Assembly: GCA_051530055.1 (NCBI GenBank)
Contig: CM121341.1
Span: 17,112,001 to 17,176,000, forward strand
DNA length: 64,000 nt
Direction of reading: 5' to 3'
DNA from: Neoechinorhynchus agilis
Lineage: Eukaryota > Acanthocephala
Each line of letters starts with the position of its first letter. The stretch's first letter is position 1. The position numbers were made by a program, and so were the translations under genes. The notes below the pieces were generated by a model that saw only the letters and a list, made by a program, of their open reading frames with translations, was not told the DNA's origin and did no database searches. Shown one piece after another: positions 33,397 to 45,000 of the stretch.

Positions 33397-35765
33397 TCAG
33401 CGTTCCTCTGATTCAGCAATGTTAACGATTCGTCCTTCTACTTTAGGTCGCGTATACGCTGCCTCATTGCACATTTGAGTGACTTGCTTTTGAAACTCAG
33501 GTGATTGCTTTAAAGCAACGGATTTTTTTATCGTCGCTCGAACCGTAACTAAAATCCGTTTTATTTATACGATATCTACTGGCTTGATCGGCAATATCTA
33601 ATGCTGCAAGACTCTTTGAACGCGATCTCGTTCTCGAAACATGTCCATGAAGTTTTAGTGCTTGAGTAAAAGCAGTTGAAACGGTTTTGAAACTTAATTT
33701 AGGCTTCGCTTTTATTTCAATTTCATGAAGATTCAAAAGCACTCCTTTTGATCTAAATAAGTTTCAATTTAGTCACTTCATGAACTCAAGTAAACTCACA
33801 ATTGAAGACTTATTACACTCAATCGATGACGTTTGTTCCATTGACTTTCCTTCCATTGTTTAAGAGCGTTAAAGTAGTTTATGATAGTATTAGGTAAACA
33901 AGGTCCGTTTTCCTCGTCAACCTTTTCATTTTTTTCTTCGAATAGAAACTTTCACGAATCTTACCAATAACTCACAATCCGACAGCATTTCATACCCATC
34001 TCGTCCTTTATACATATATTCCTTTACACTAACCACATAATCCTTTTTAGTTGCGTTCAGATAAATTATTTTTTCTAAAGGCGGAAAAGTACGAACCTCA
34101 TTTAGATCTATTTCAGAATCATTTATCATTATGCTCGCTGGAAGCACTCGTTGTCCAGACGGTCGTCTAGGATCGAATTTAAATTTCACGCCGGCCACCT
34201 GTAGAAATCTGCCCTCTAAACTAGGCCATTTCGATACTGAATTCTCCAATGCTTCTTTAAGTTTGGTGCCTACATTTTTTAAATCTTCTCAAATATTCTT
34301 ATTAAAGAGGGCATTACCTGGACATTTAACAACAACCATTTGATCCGGACTGGGCAAAATTTGCTTAATATCACGTAGCTTAAACTCTCCAGATTTGTGA
34401 AACCTATCAGATCGGAGGCTTCCCGAATTCAGTAGTACACAATCGATATCAAGTTCTCGCATAACACAATCACATACAAAATTTCCTAAATTCGATTCCT
34501 TAAGGCGCACTGTCGAAAATCGTCCATCCAAGTCAACGTTCAGCGTGCCGATAGTTTCGTTTAGCTTTTCCTCTATAGCATTCATATATTCCTCCACCAA
34601 AAGCTCGACTTCTTTGTTAGGTGGGATGGAACCGTCCGTGAAATAACGATGAACATTGAATTTTGGACCCTGATCACCGATAAGGATTTGAATGAGACTC
34701 GTTTCGCGAAAATCGGTTCCACTTTTAACCAGTAGCCTTCCTTTGGATTTCTCGATTCCGTCGTCGTGGTCGTGTCCACCAAGAATAAGATCAATCTCTT
34801 CAACTTGATTTAATAAACGATTATCGTTGTGAATTCTCATATGAGTAATTGCAATCACAAACTCTGCGCCCTTTTGAACTACCGATTATTACATCGGAAA
34901 AACTTGTCAAAAATCTATACCTTTTTCCTCATTTCAACGGCCAACTCGCGACCTTTTTGAATGAAGTCTTCATACAAAAGTTCATCGCGGTCTACGGTAC
35001 CAAGTGTGTCGATCCATTCATTTTCAATAAGACCCATAAGTCCAATCTATCCAAATAGAATGAGTCACATATTTTCTCGACTTTAAAGATTTTAATTTTC
35101 ATTATTTAATACACAATTCAAATATGCCTATGCATTTCCGCGTTTCTTTAAATTGCTCAAAAAAGAATCTCAGTCTTCCCACGTAATCTAACCTTTACTC
35201 CTTGATGAGCAACGATTTCCGAAACATGAACCAAAGGAAGTGGCTCTTTTGTTTCATAATCAAAAAGGTTGCTTAAAAACCACGAAGTGTTTGTATCAGG
35301 TGCCTCTAGCAACTTCTTTAATTGATCCATTCCAAAATCAAAATCGTGGTTGCCAATGCATGCATAGTCGATTCGGAAATACTTCATCAAATCAATCATT
35401 TGCTGACCCATGCACATTGTACTCACTAAAGGAAATAAATGAAGCTTCCGTTAATACTTAGAAATGCACTAACTTGAAGAGGGACTTAATATATCGCCGG
35501 AGAAAATCGTTATAGATCCTTTATGCTTTTCCCTCAAATGGTCAAGAAGCGCAACAAACAATGGCGCACCACCTAATTGATCGGGATCAGTCGATTGCTC
35601 AATATTATAGACATCATTAAAATGAATAATATTAAGAGTAGGTTCATCTTGATCGAATTCACTCAGGACAGTGAGAGGTTCCATTTCTAGAATCGACGAT
35701 GGAATGTAAAGGGTTTTGAGAAACGTCGGTATGAATAATTTCATAGAGCAACGATGATGAAACAT
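33397..35765 (-). CDS. UshA/5'-nucleotidase-type metallophosphoesterase, cytosolic
   Basis: At least seven exons on the minus strand. All metallophosphatase motifs are present in order: IIHFNDVYNIE, SGDILSPSS, IGNHDFDFG, ITHMRIHND and ILGGHDHDD. The C-terminal 5'-nucleotidase domain has NFVCDCVM, LLNSGSLRSD and YKGRDGYEML. The protein ends KVEGRIVNIAESEER, a family-typical VEGRI tail. Substrates are likely nucleotides or other phosphomonoesters; no signal peptide or GPI signal is seen, unlike CD73, so a cytosolic enzyme is inferred. Joining the last exon needs a very short intron (22 or 31 nt near 33.54-33.57 kb) or a one-base frame change. The complete motif set argues for a functional gene. 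Confidence 0.85.
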
Positions 35766-37344
35766 CGTTCATTCCATTTTTATCTCCAGGTTAATAAAAG
35801 TTCCCATCCTCTTATAGTTATCTTGACAAGTGATGAGTGAATAATATTGTTGTAGGCAGTATCTATGGATGCGTTCCACTTACGCCACATTTTGCTTTAT
35901 ATGAACAAATGCGCTCTCTTCTTTAAACAAAAAAGTTTACTTATATTTTGAGGGCGGTTTTTGAATAAGTTTTTCTTAGGTGACTCGTTCTAAAATGAAG
36001 ATTTTTAGAATTGTTACACACACACCGTGGTATAAAATTAGTGTTGCGTTATTAAGACTCCTAAACTCACGTTTGACACTTGAACTCACAGCAAGACCCA
36101 ATTTATATATATTCTCCAGCAATGCTGAATAATACCCTCATTATTATTAGCCTATGTAAATCTCCTTTCGAAAAAGGTCCTAAACGTTACGAAAAAAGTT
36201 ATTTTTTTAATCGAAGCTTAGGACAAGCTATGATTACGTTTACGAACTCTTAATTTTCCCACAAGTGATACGATTCGATCATAAAGGTTACAAAAGGTGT
36301 TTCAGGGCTGAATTTGGACGCACATCCCCACGGATCTGGGTCTGCGTTCGGTGAACATCGCTCCGGATCCTCAGATACCTCCAGAGGAGGTGGAACCCAT
36401 CAGTGAGTTTCCTAATCCCTTCAACGAGGTATTTCGTCCCCGGTGATCTTTGAGCCCAAGAAATCAGCCGTATGCGGATAACTTAATTTACACTGATAAA
36501 GGTAACCGGCTGAGCCACGCATACGCTCAATAAATAGACTTCATCATTAAAAGCCCGAATCGATAATCTACGATAATTTTTAAAGAGACGCTTATCAAAA
36601 TAACTACATTTTCGAAAAAAATATAGATTTGAGTAAACCACGTATTAACTCGACGCAGAGTTTTTAACTTAACAAACATTGATTACGACGAGACACTTGA
36701 GTTTCGAGTTTAAGTTTGCCATAACTATTGAAATTCGATTGAACATTCGAAAATTAAGATTATGTGTGTATATCGTTTCAGGGACCAAAAAACTTGGTTG
36801 TAGGTTTCTAAAAGAATAAAACGGCACTCGAATTTGATCTTAAGCTAAATTACCAGACGGAAGTTCTCAAAGAACAGAATGTGATGCAATGACATAAAGA
36901 CTGCCCATCAGATATAAAGTTTGTTAGGAAAATCAATGACTCGTATTTATGGAGATGAATACGAATGCTCCTAAAAAATCTCAATTTCAACCAAATCTAA
37001 ATGAGAAGAAAAATATCACATAGCTTTGATCAATATTTATTTAGTGAACAATGCGCCTGATGGCATACTTGGTCCTGAAGTAGTTGTTAAACATTTATTG
37101 ACCATCTACACAATAATTCGCTTCCAACAGATAATATCCGATGTTAAGTATAATAATCGTTACGATTTTCATAAATCAAATAAAACTTTCAAAATCGGTT
37201 TGACTAGTGTTAAAAGTTAACATTTTGAAGTTAATAAAAGGTGTATCAGTCTGAGAATAGCGAAAGATTGTTTCGGACATTTTAGATCCTTTATAAACAC
37301 GTTTTATTAATTTAAGAAAAGAACGATCCATACACTTGCCAGCA
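35766..37344. other. Intergenic with a tRNA-derived SINE
   Basis: Between the phosphoesterase and the LINE 3' end. Apart from the SINE at about 36300-36540 no feature was recognised. Confidence 0.5.
36300..36540 (-). mobile_element. tRNA-derived SINE copy 1
   Basis: Read on the minus strand, a tRNA-like head is seen (GCGTGGCTCAGCCGGTTACC, a good box A). A non-tRNA body follows, with GGGGACGAAATACCTCGTTG, AAACTCACTGATGGG and CACCTCCTCTGGAGG. The body is shared with the copy at 56.5 kb. The box B is degenerate here. Confidence 0.65.
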
Positions 37345-40300
37345 TCTATCTTTGCTGATGGTGTCTGGATGTCGGATGTTGAGGCAAGGGAGGTGGGACT
37401 GTTTTTTGAAGGGGTGTTGATGTGGGATCGGAGGCTTTGTAAAGGAGATGACAAATTAGGAGTCTTTCCTTGTTCTCTGGTTATTAAGGAAAGATTGGGC
37501 TTGGGGAAGGAAAGATTTTTGGTAGAGGATGGTACGAGCAAGGGGGGGATGAAAAAGGTTGGGGTTACGGGTGTTTACTAGGGAAGAGTATTTAGAGATG
37601 ATGGAAGAAAATTGTGGAGGGGGTTCAAGAAGACGGAGGACGTTTTTGGAGAAAATGGAGTGGAGGTGGGCGTCTAGGGGATGGAGTGAAGTCCCGCATA
37701 TTCTCGCCGCTCTCTTGTGGAAGGTTGCGAGGGAATGGAGAGCATTGATGGAAAGGGCGAGGAAAGTGGGAAAAGCGTGTGTAAGGATAGGAAGGATGGC
37801 AGAAAGATAAAAGTGGGCAAGGTGTTTAGGGGATACGCCGAGACGCCGGAGGAGTTTGAGCAGGTAAAGACGAGGATTTGCTCTAGAGAGTGTAAATGAA
37901 ATATGGGCATCCCATTTAAGGTTCTCTTGTAAAATCAGGCCCAGTATTCGGAGAGAAGAGGAGCGTTGGATGGGGAGAGGGAGAGGCGCGGGGATAAGAT
38001 TGCGTTTGGAAATGTGGGGGACTAGCTCAAAAGATTTGGATAAATTTAGGGAGAGGTTTAGGGTGGAGAGCGAGGAAATGAGATAGTTGAGCTCGTCCAT
38101 GGTTGTGGAGAGGGAGAGAGAGGGAGATGCGATGGTAATGACTGTGAGGTCATCTGTATAGAGAAAATATTTGGTTGGGGAGTGGGGGATGGATGTCATT
38201 TAGAAAAATGTCAAAGAGGAGAGGGGAAAGCACGGCGCCTTGGTGACCCCTTTAAATATGGGCAGAGAAGAGGAACAAGAAGTTCCACATTGGATATATT
38301 GTTTGCGGTTGGGGAGGAAAGAGGAAATCCAAGCGAGTTGCCAGGTTGGGAGGCCAAAGGAAGCACATGATTGAAGGAGAAGGGAGTGATCTACCGACTC
38401 GAACGCCCTGAAAATATCCAGTTGCACGAGACGGACGGTTGATGCTGGACTGGAATCTAAGCTGCGCGCAAGCGTATCGTAGATGCAGAGGAGGGCATCA
38501 GAACAAGAGTAATTGGGACGGAAAGCGAATTGAAAAGGAGAGATGTTTTTGAGGAAGAAGGGAAGTAGGCGGGTTTTAAAACATTTTTCTAAGATTTTAG
38601 AGAAAAGTGAGAGGATAGAGATGGGACGACAGGATGTGGGGGAAATCGGCTTATCGTTTTTGGGTAGGGGGACGACACGGGCTTCCTTAAGACACGATGG
38701 GAAAGAGCCCAGTAGAAAGCTAAGGTTCGTTATGTGCGTTAGAGGATCGATAAGTTCCGGGATGATGAGACGAATGACCCAATTTGGGATAGTTGAATTA
38801 GGGGAAGAATGGCGGGGCAGGCGCTTAAGGGTCTCTAGGATTTCGAAAAGGGAAACTAAGGGAGGGCATGTACGAATGGACGGGTCCGAAAGTGAGAAGG
38901 GAGGTTGGAACAATGGAGAGGATGATTGGGGAGGACAGAGGTTTTTATTCATGGTGTTGAGGATTGAGAGGAGATCAGATTTGGGGAGAGATGCGAAGAG
39001 GGTGGATCTACCAAGACCAGTGACATTTTTTATTTTACACCACCAGTTTCGATTGGGAACGGACGAGAGACGAGATGAGAGGAATAATTTGCGGGCTATA
39101 CGGATGCGTTTTGTCAATGTGGAGTGGAGGGAGGGGTAAGCTGGATTACCTGACCGGAAAGCTTTGGTGACCTGTATATGAAGGGTTTTAGAAAAGGCGA
39201 GAACCATGGAGGGTCGCGGTTCGAGATTCGTATTGTTTTGCGAGGAAAGGAGGCCATCCTAGATTCTATTAGATTTAACAAAGATCCCATTGCAATCGAG
39301 GGGTCGGGGCCAAAGATGGTAGAGCGGTTTTGCGTGATAACAGAATTGACACATGCAGCAAAGGATTGGGTATGATGATTACGCTTATCCCAGACAACGT
39401 AGGGGTCGGAAAAGGAACGTTTTTGAGGTGATGTGGAGCAGAGAAGGATGGAACAATGGGGGTAAGTTTGGTAGTGCACGAATATTGCCTGATGTTTGAG
39501 AAAATTTTATCAAGGCGGGAGGAGATGCGTGAAGAGAAAGTAACGAGTTGGGAGAGATGCGAGAGCGAGGGCGGGATCGGCAGTTTGTTAAAATCGCCCA
39601 ATATGATGAAGTGATCTGAGGAAGTGGAAAGTAGGTCAGTAAATAGGTGGTCTATTTGTTGAAGTGTGTTGGGGATGTTTGAGGAAAGAGGGCGATAAAG
39701 GCCAGCGATAGAGATCTCACGTTGGCCATTGCGGAGGGGAGATGAAGTTGGATGTAAAGCCATTCAAGATCGTCGGAGATGAAAAGGTAGGGTGAAGAGC
39801 AATGGTAAGGAACAGAGGCGCGGATGAAGATCGATATGCCTCCCCCGTTTCGGAAGTCCCTTGTGAGGTGAAAAGCTTGAAAGTTTGGAAGGGAGATAAT
39901 TTGCTATGGGGTGAGAGCCATGTTTCCGTAATTACAAGGATGTCGGCGTTGCAAGAAGAGGCAACTATACGGAGCTCATCCAGTTTGGGGAGGAGGCTGC
40001 GGATGTTAGAATAAAAGATTATTGGAAAGGGATGTTTAGAAGGGACATGAGGGGTGGACACTGACGGAGAGGGTTGAAGCTGTGCAGAGAGAGAAGGGAT
40101 GGGAGTTGACTGATGGGGTAGTTCGGGGGTAATGGATTCGTGGGTGGACACTGTAGGAAGGGGTGATTTGAGTGTAGGGACCATAGGGATGGTAATTGTG
40201 TATGCGGGATGAACTCGGGGGTAAGGAGGATATTGGGAGTTGAAGAGGTGGTGGTAAGAGCCGAGGTAGTGTGCGCGTCCAAGGTATTTTTCGCTTCTGA

Positions 40301-41260
40301 GGGACGAAGCGAAAATTCCCAGATTTGGTAGGGTGCGGAATAGTGGTTTTAGGCAGATGAGACATGAGTGGTAGCAAGGATGAGAGGGGTTTAGGAGGAG
40401 TTAATTTACGAGGCGAGGGATGCTTAACGTAGTCGTCGAAGGATGGTAGGGGTGTGTGCTTTTTACTAGAAAATCGATGTACAGGGGAGAAGGTGGTAGG
40501 TTTTGATGGGGCTAACGTTGAAACGTAATCGTAGAACGATGGGATGGGTTTATGGTTTTTCTAGCAGTACGGGGTGCTAGAGAGGAGGTGGAGGATTTAG
40601 GTGAGGCCGAGGAGGTTTAATGGCGGAGCACAGTGAGATTTAGAGTGCAGGTACTAGGGAAGACTGGTATGAGAGATGATAGGAACGGAATTAAGGAGGA
40701 GAGAAGATTGTTGAAGAGAAGTCGAATTAGAGTGTGGAGAGGAGTCTTGGAGGGCGCCGACAGCTAAGGGTGGGTGGACAGTATTTAAAGAGTGAAGCGA
40801 GGGAGAAGAGGAGGTTTGGGGTGAGGAAACTGGAGATTGAAGGGGTTGGGGATTATGGGTTTGGGAGTGGTAAGCGTTTGAGTACTTATTGGGAAGCGGG
40901 GGGCGGACCGGAGTACAGGGTTTGAGCAAGGCGGCAGTACAGAAATCGCAAATAAATTTCCTGCCTGCTGCCCAAGTATTTGTGACGAATATTTGAGTTT
41001 TAACCGGACAATCGTCCATGTCACAGGGGACGAGCTTGGTGGTTGGGCGCTTTGGCCTCGGCATTGTTACGTTGATCGTGTGATGACGTTGATGCTCACA
41101 GATTTGATTGCAATTGTTTACGACGTTAGATCTTGTGACGGCGTTGATCGTCTGACAAGGAGTATTCGATAACGTGTGACGACAACGAGAGAGAACGTTG
41201 AACTTTGACGATTGACGAGAGAGAGAACGTTGTCGAGAGAGAACGCTGAACGAGAGAACC
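37345..41260 (-). mobile_element. APE-type LINE (CR1/L2/Jockey-like), degraded
   Basis: About 3.9 kb on the minus strand, distinctly GC-richer and pyrimidine-rich in sense compared with its surroundings. A 5' ORF (41.33-40.65 kb) has a double CxxC cluster (PCDMDDC..FICDFC), as in LINE ORF1 or N-terminal zinc regions, then Pro/Ser-rich sequence. The endonuclease follows (SNIRSLLPKLDELR, ADILVITETWLS, FIILGDFNKLP). The reverse transcriptase follows (39.2-38.2 kb: RPISILSLFSKILEK, QFAFRPNYSC, LDIFRAFESVDHSLL; then YTDDLT at 38.2 kb, where YADD is usual). The coding region is spread over at least four open segments in different frames, so it cannot make a full protein: an inactive copy. The 5' end has reiterated GAGAGAACGTTG. 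No poly-A tail or target duplication was certain. Confidence 0.85.
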
Positions 41261-41379
41261 TTGAACGGGAGAGAGGATTCAATTTTTATGTGAAAAACAA
41301 ATTTTCGTTCGATTGGCTGCTTTCCCACATTTTTACATCAAATTTAAATTTTTTAAGATTTTTGAAGCACGATATAAAA

Positions 41380-41765
41380 TTGAGGCCGAATTGCGTTATT
41401 TCAAATGTGGGCAAAATTCGGTTGCAAGTATGCCGCCTAGACAGCAAGCGACCTGACGGTTTCACGGTTTTTCCATGGCTGGAGGGAAAACCGCTTTTAT
41501 GGGATGCGACAGCGGTCGTAGCTAAGGAACGAAAGCGTTCAAAATACAGAGAGCTATTAAGGAATTACTATTTCGTCCCTTTCGCCGTGGAAACGTATGG
41601 AGCCTTGGGACCGTCAGCGCTCACTCTCCTCGACGATTTGGGACGAAGGACGAAAAGGATGACGGGGAACCGCGCTCGAGAAATTTCCTCCCTCAACGAA
41701 TTGCAATTGCGATACATCGGGATGTTTACAGGAATCAAAAGCGAAATAGTTTCACCAAAAAAAAA
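41380..41765 (+). mobile_element. R2-like non-LTR C-terminal fragment
   Basis: An open frame carries KRPDGFTVFPWLEGKPLLWD, then ERKRSKYRELL, FVPFAVETYGALGPSALTLL and a tail. This matches the RPDG..WDxT..KY block of the element at 38-583. The usual TxxDTLAxSH segment after WD is missing, so the copy is internally deleted. It lies between the 5' end of the LINE and tRNA-Met. Confidence 0.65.
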
Positions 41766-41826
41766 GAATAAATCGATTGCTCATGAAGGGAAAAAGACCG
41801 TTCTTGCGAATGTTCAACGCCTTGTT

Positions 41827-41900
41827 TGCCCCAGGTGAGGCTCGAACTCACGACCTCCAGATTATGAGACTGGCGCTCTAACCAACTGAGCCACTGAGGC
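41827..41900 (-). tRNA. tRNA-Met, elongator type (anticodon CAT)
   Basis: A 74-nt cloverleaf on the minus strand including the discriminator base. Acceptor arms are GCCTCAG and CTGGGGC with one G-T pair. Box A TGGCTCAGTTGG and box B GTTCGAGCC are intact. The anticodon loop is CTCATAA within CCAGT/ATCTGG. No intron. The sequence resembles elongator rather than initiator Met tRNA. Confidence 0.96.
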
Positions 41901-42034
41901 GTTGGGAAAACGCTCTCATGTGGTTATATGCCCTTTTCTTATAGAAAATAATTTATTTATCAAATGATCAAACGAGCAATTAAATAGCACACCACAATTG
42001 AATCGTTCACAGACAAGAATTTATGGAAATTTCG

Positions 42035-45000
42035 TTAGAAATATACAGAACGATCTTCATTTTCTGTCCGTAAGCATAAGGGTTTTCGACACTTGAGCGC
42101 TGGTATCACAAAGTACTCCGGCCTTTTTATCCTTCCAACTCCACTCCACTCGAAAAAAGTCCGTTCTTCGACTATGGCTGACTTTTTTGTCCAATTGAAC
42201 TCTACCCAATTATTGATAAATTTCTGGCCTAATTCTTTTGAAGTGTTCATAGACTCTTTCACAAGTGATTCGCTATCGATATCTTCGCCTCCTAATCGGG
42301 CAATAATTGCTTGATAGAATAACAGAATGGATCTATTTCCTGATCCATGTGATTTTATTGCTTCGTGGCATGCATCGAGAATCCAACAGTTCTCTGGTAT
42401 AATTTCGCCGCCTACTAGTATTTGACATTCACTTAACTTAAGAAGAGCTCGTTCAAATAAAGGATCGCAGAAATTCAGTTTAGAACCACTTCTAACCGAT
42501 AAACTCCCGTCTTCAGTCTTGGCACTTAGTATTGCGTATATTGATCTTATTGCCTGTGAGAACTCTAAAACTGCTTTTCGATATTCCTTACTTCGGGCAT
42601 AAGATTGGCTCACAAGACAATGACCGTATAGCTTTGATAAGTGATCACGGCTACCCATGTGATGAGTATGTCGGCTTAATCTCAGCCTTATCTTCTTATG
42701 AATTTCTTCACATTTCTCTCGACTATTCCTTGGTTGCATTAAACCTTCGGTTGGAAGAATAGTGTTACGGGAAATGGATGTTTCAAGTAGAAACCCAGTT
42801 TCTTCAGCTAACTCCAGTTTTAAAATATACAGCCAATTAAAAGCCGTCTTGTCGTCAGCGAGCTCATCAATGAAGTGTTCATATATGTCCACCAGGCGAG
42901 AGTATTTATCGATGTCTTCAACAACTAGGCAGCCAAGAATTGCTAAATATGGGATTAATCGAAGCACTTCGGCATTGGCATTCACTTTTTCATAAAGTTC
43001 AATCGCATCAAGTCCAAACGATGCTCCTTCAGCTGCTCTTCCAATACAGAGAAGATTATATGACAAGGAGGCACAACAGTGACCAATATAAAGAATTCCT
43101 CGTTGTCGCTTTGTTATAACATCGATACGATCAAATTTTATTCGTAGCATCTTGATAAGATCATTTACTTCGTCAATAATTATTGATCGATCTTCTAAAC
43201 GGAACATAGCATCGATGTATATTGGTGATGATCGTAGGAGTTCATGTATTGACCTGTAATCCTTTTTAATTTTTGTAAAAATTGTATAAGACTCGTTAAA
43301 ATTTTGGTATTCAAGTTTAATAAACTAGCGAGTAATGGATTTAATTGACTTCATTTCTAATATATTAAATAATCTTTTTTATTCCTATGTTAACGAAATT
43401 TGCAATAAAATCTAAAATCGCTGAAAACAATTACCGATAAAATCCCGGAAAAGAATTACAAATCTAAATCAGTTGCCAATTCGTTAAGTTCTTTTACCAA
43501 TTTCCGAGTGGACCCATCACTTTTCCCCCTATCATCCTCGGTTTCTTGGTGTATTATTGAAAGGAGGAAAAGCCTTATTTCTAAGCCAAGCCACTTGTCC
43601 AACCCGTTATCCACCTTACTAGGTAACGATTCTAGAGCACTCTTAGCGATTCGGAAAGCTTCAACTAGTCGACCAGAAGTGTACGCCGATATCGCCATTG
43701 ATAATCTCGTCTGAACAGTCAATGATCGAGCTTTATTAGTGTGTATAATGCGCTTGAGCAGATCATGGCACGATTTTGAACAAAATCGAACGGCCAATTG
43801 ATGCATATTGGCAGATTGAGCAATCATATTGTTTAGATAATACAGCGCTCGTTCATAGTCTTGACAGTTTTTTGATTGAAAGTATATGGTGGCGTATGTC
43901 ATGAGAACTATCTCGTCGCATCGGCAACTTCGAAGATCTGCGATTCTGGAGCTCTCATCCGGTTGAAAATCCATGTTGTTTATGGAATTCGTTAATCGTT
44001 TTATGACTGATTCGGTGTGAGGTGTTTGGTTACTGGCAGAAAATGCCAGTAAATATGAATCCGAGTGGTTAACTTTTCCAATCGATTTGCTGTAGAGAAA
44101 TGAGAAAAGCAAAGGATTGTAGTGGTGATTAGGGTTACCGATATTAGGATTGTGATTTACTAGCTTTTAGTGTTCTCTAACTATGAATATAAAATTAAAT
44201 CTATTCCCGGAGACATTAAAATTCACTTTTGTAAAGCTAGAAAGTTGCAAGACTTTTTCAACAACCCATTTTATTATCCAAGGAAACACATAAGGCAGTT
44301 TTTCGATGGTTAAAAAGGCCCCATAGTTATTCTTCAAATCAATAAAGTTTTCCGCTGATTTAAAACAATATTTGTAAAAAACATGATGTCTAAAATCAGA
44401 GGGCTAACCTAATACAGAAATAATAAAAATCATATTCATCCCAGATTGCCTAAAATCGGAAGCGTCTACAATTCCTGTGATCAGTAATTGCGGATTTTAC
44501 GTTTTTCGCCACAAAATGCTTTCCTTGCATAATGACATTAGCAACGGCTTCAAGTCCGATTTGCCTCCACGACACACTCCTTCTCGCTAAATTCATCTTG
44601 GCCGACTCAATCTCCACGGATTCACTTTCAATATGAGATAGCCTAATTTCTTGCACTAGATCTTCAAGTTTCATAGAAGACTTAAGGTTTATGAAATTGG
44701 CATCAACGAGATCCTGCAAAGATCGGTCATAATCGTTTGTATCAAACAGCAAAACATGAGATTGACCTGCACAATATACACATGAGTGAAGAAGACATGA
44801 TGTTCCTGATTCAAATGAGAGTTTTTTCTCAAGCCATTTGATTATTGCCCTTTGCCAAACACTCCTGGCTTTTTTCGTTTGACTGTTAAATAGAGACCAC
44901 CGAAGGCTTGGTCTTGTGAAAGATAACATTTGGCACAAAAAAGCGAGATTGGTATGGTTCTCTGGACACTCACATACAATCACATGCCGATCTTTAATTT

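Noticed and set aside
33397-35765. UshA-like gene as bacterial contamination or recent transfer
   Set aside because: It is split by several introns, has base composition like its neighbours, and such cytosolic UshA-like enzymes occur in animals.
38543-39139. 198-residue plus-strand open frame within the LINE
   Set aside because: It is antisense to the reverse transcriptase frame and has the purine-rich composition of the complementary strand; a shadow.
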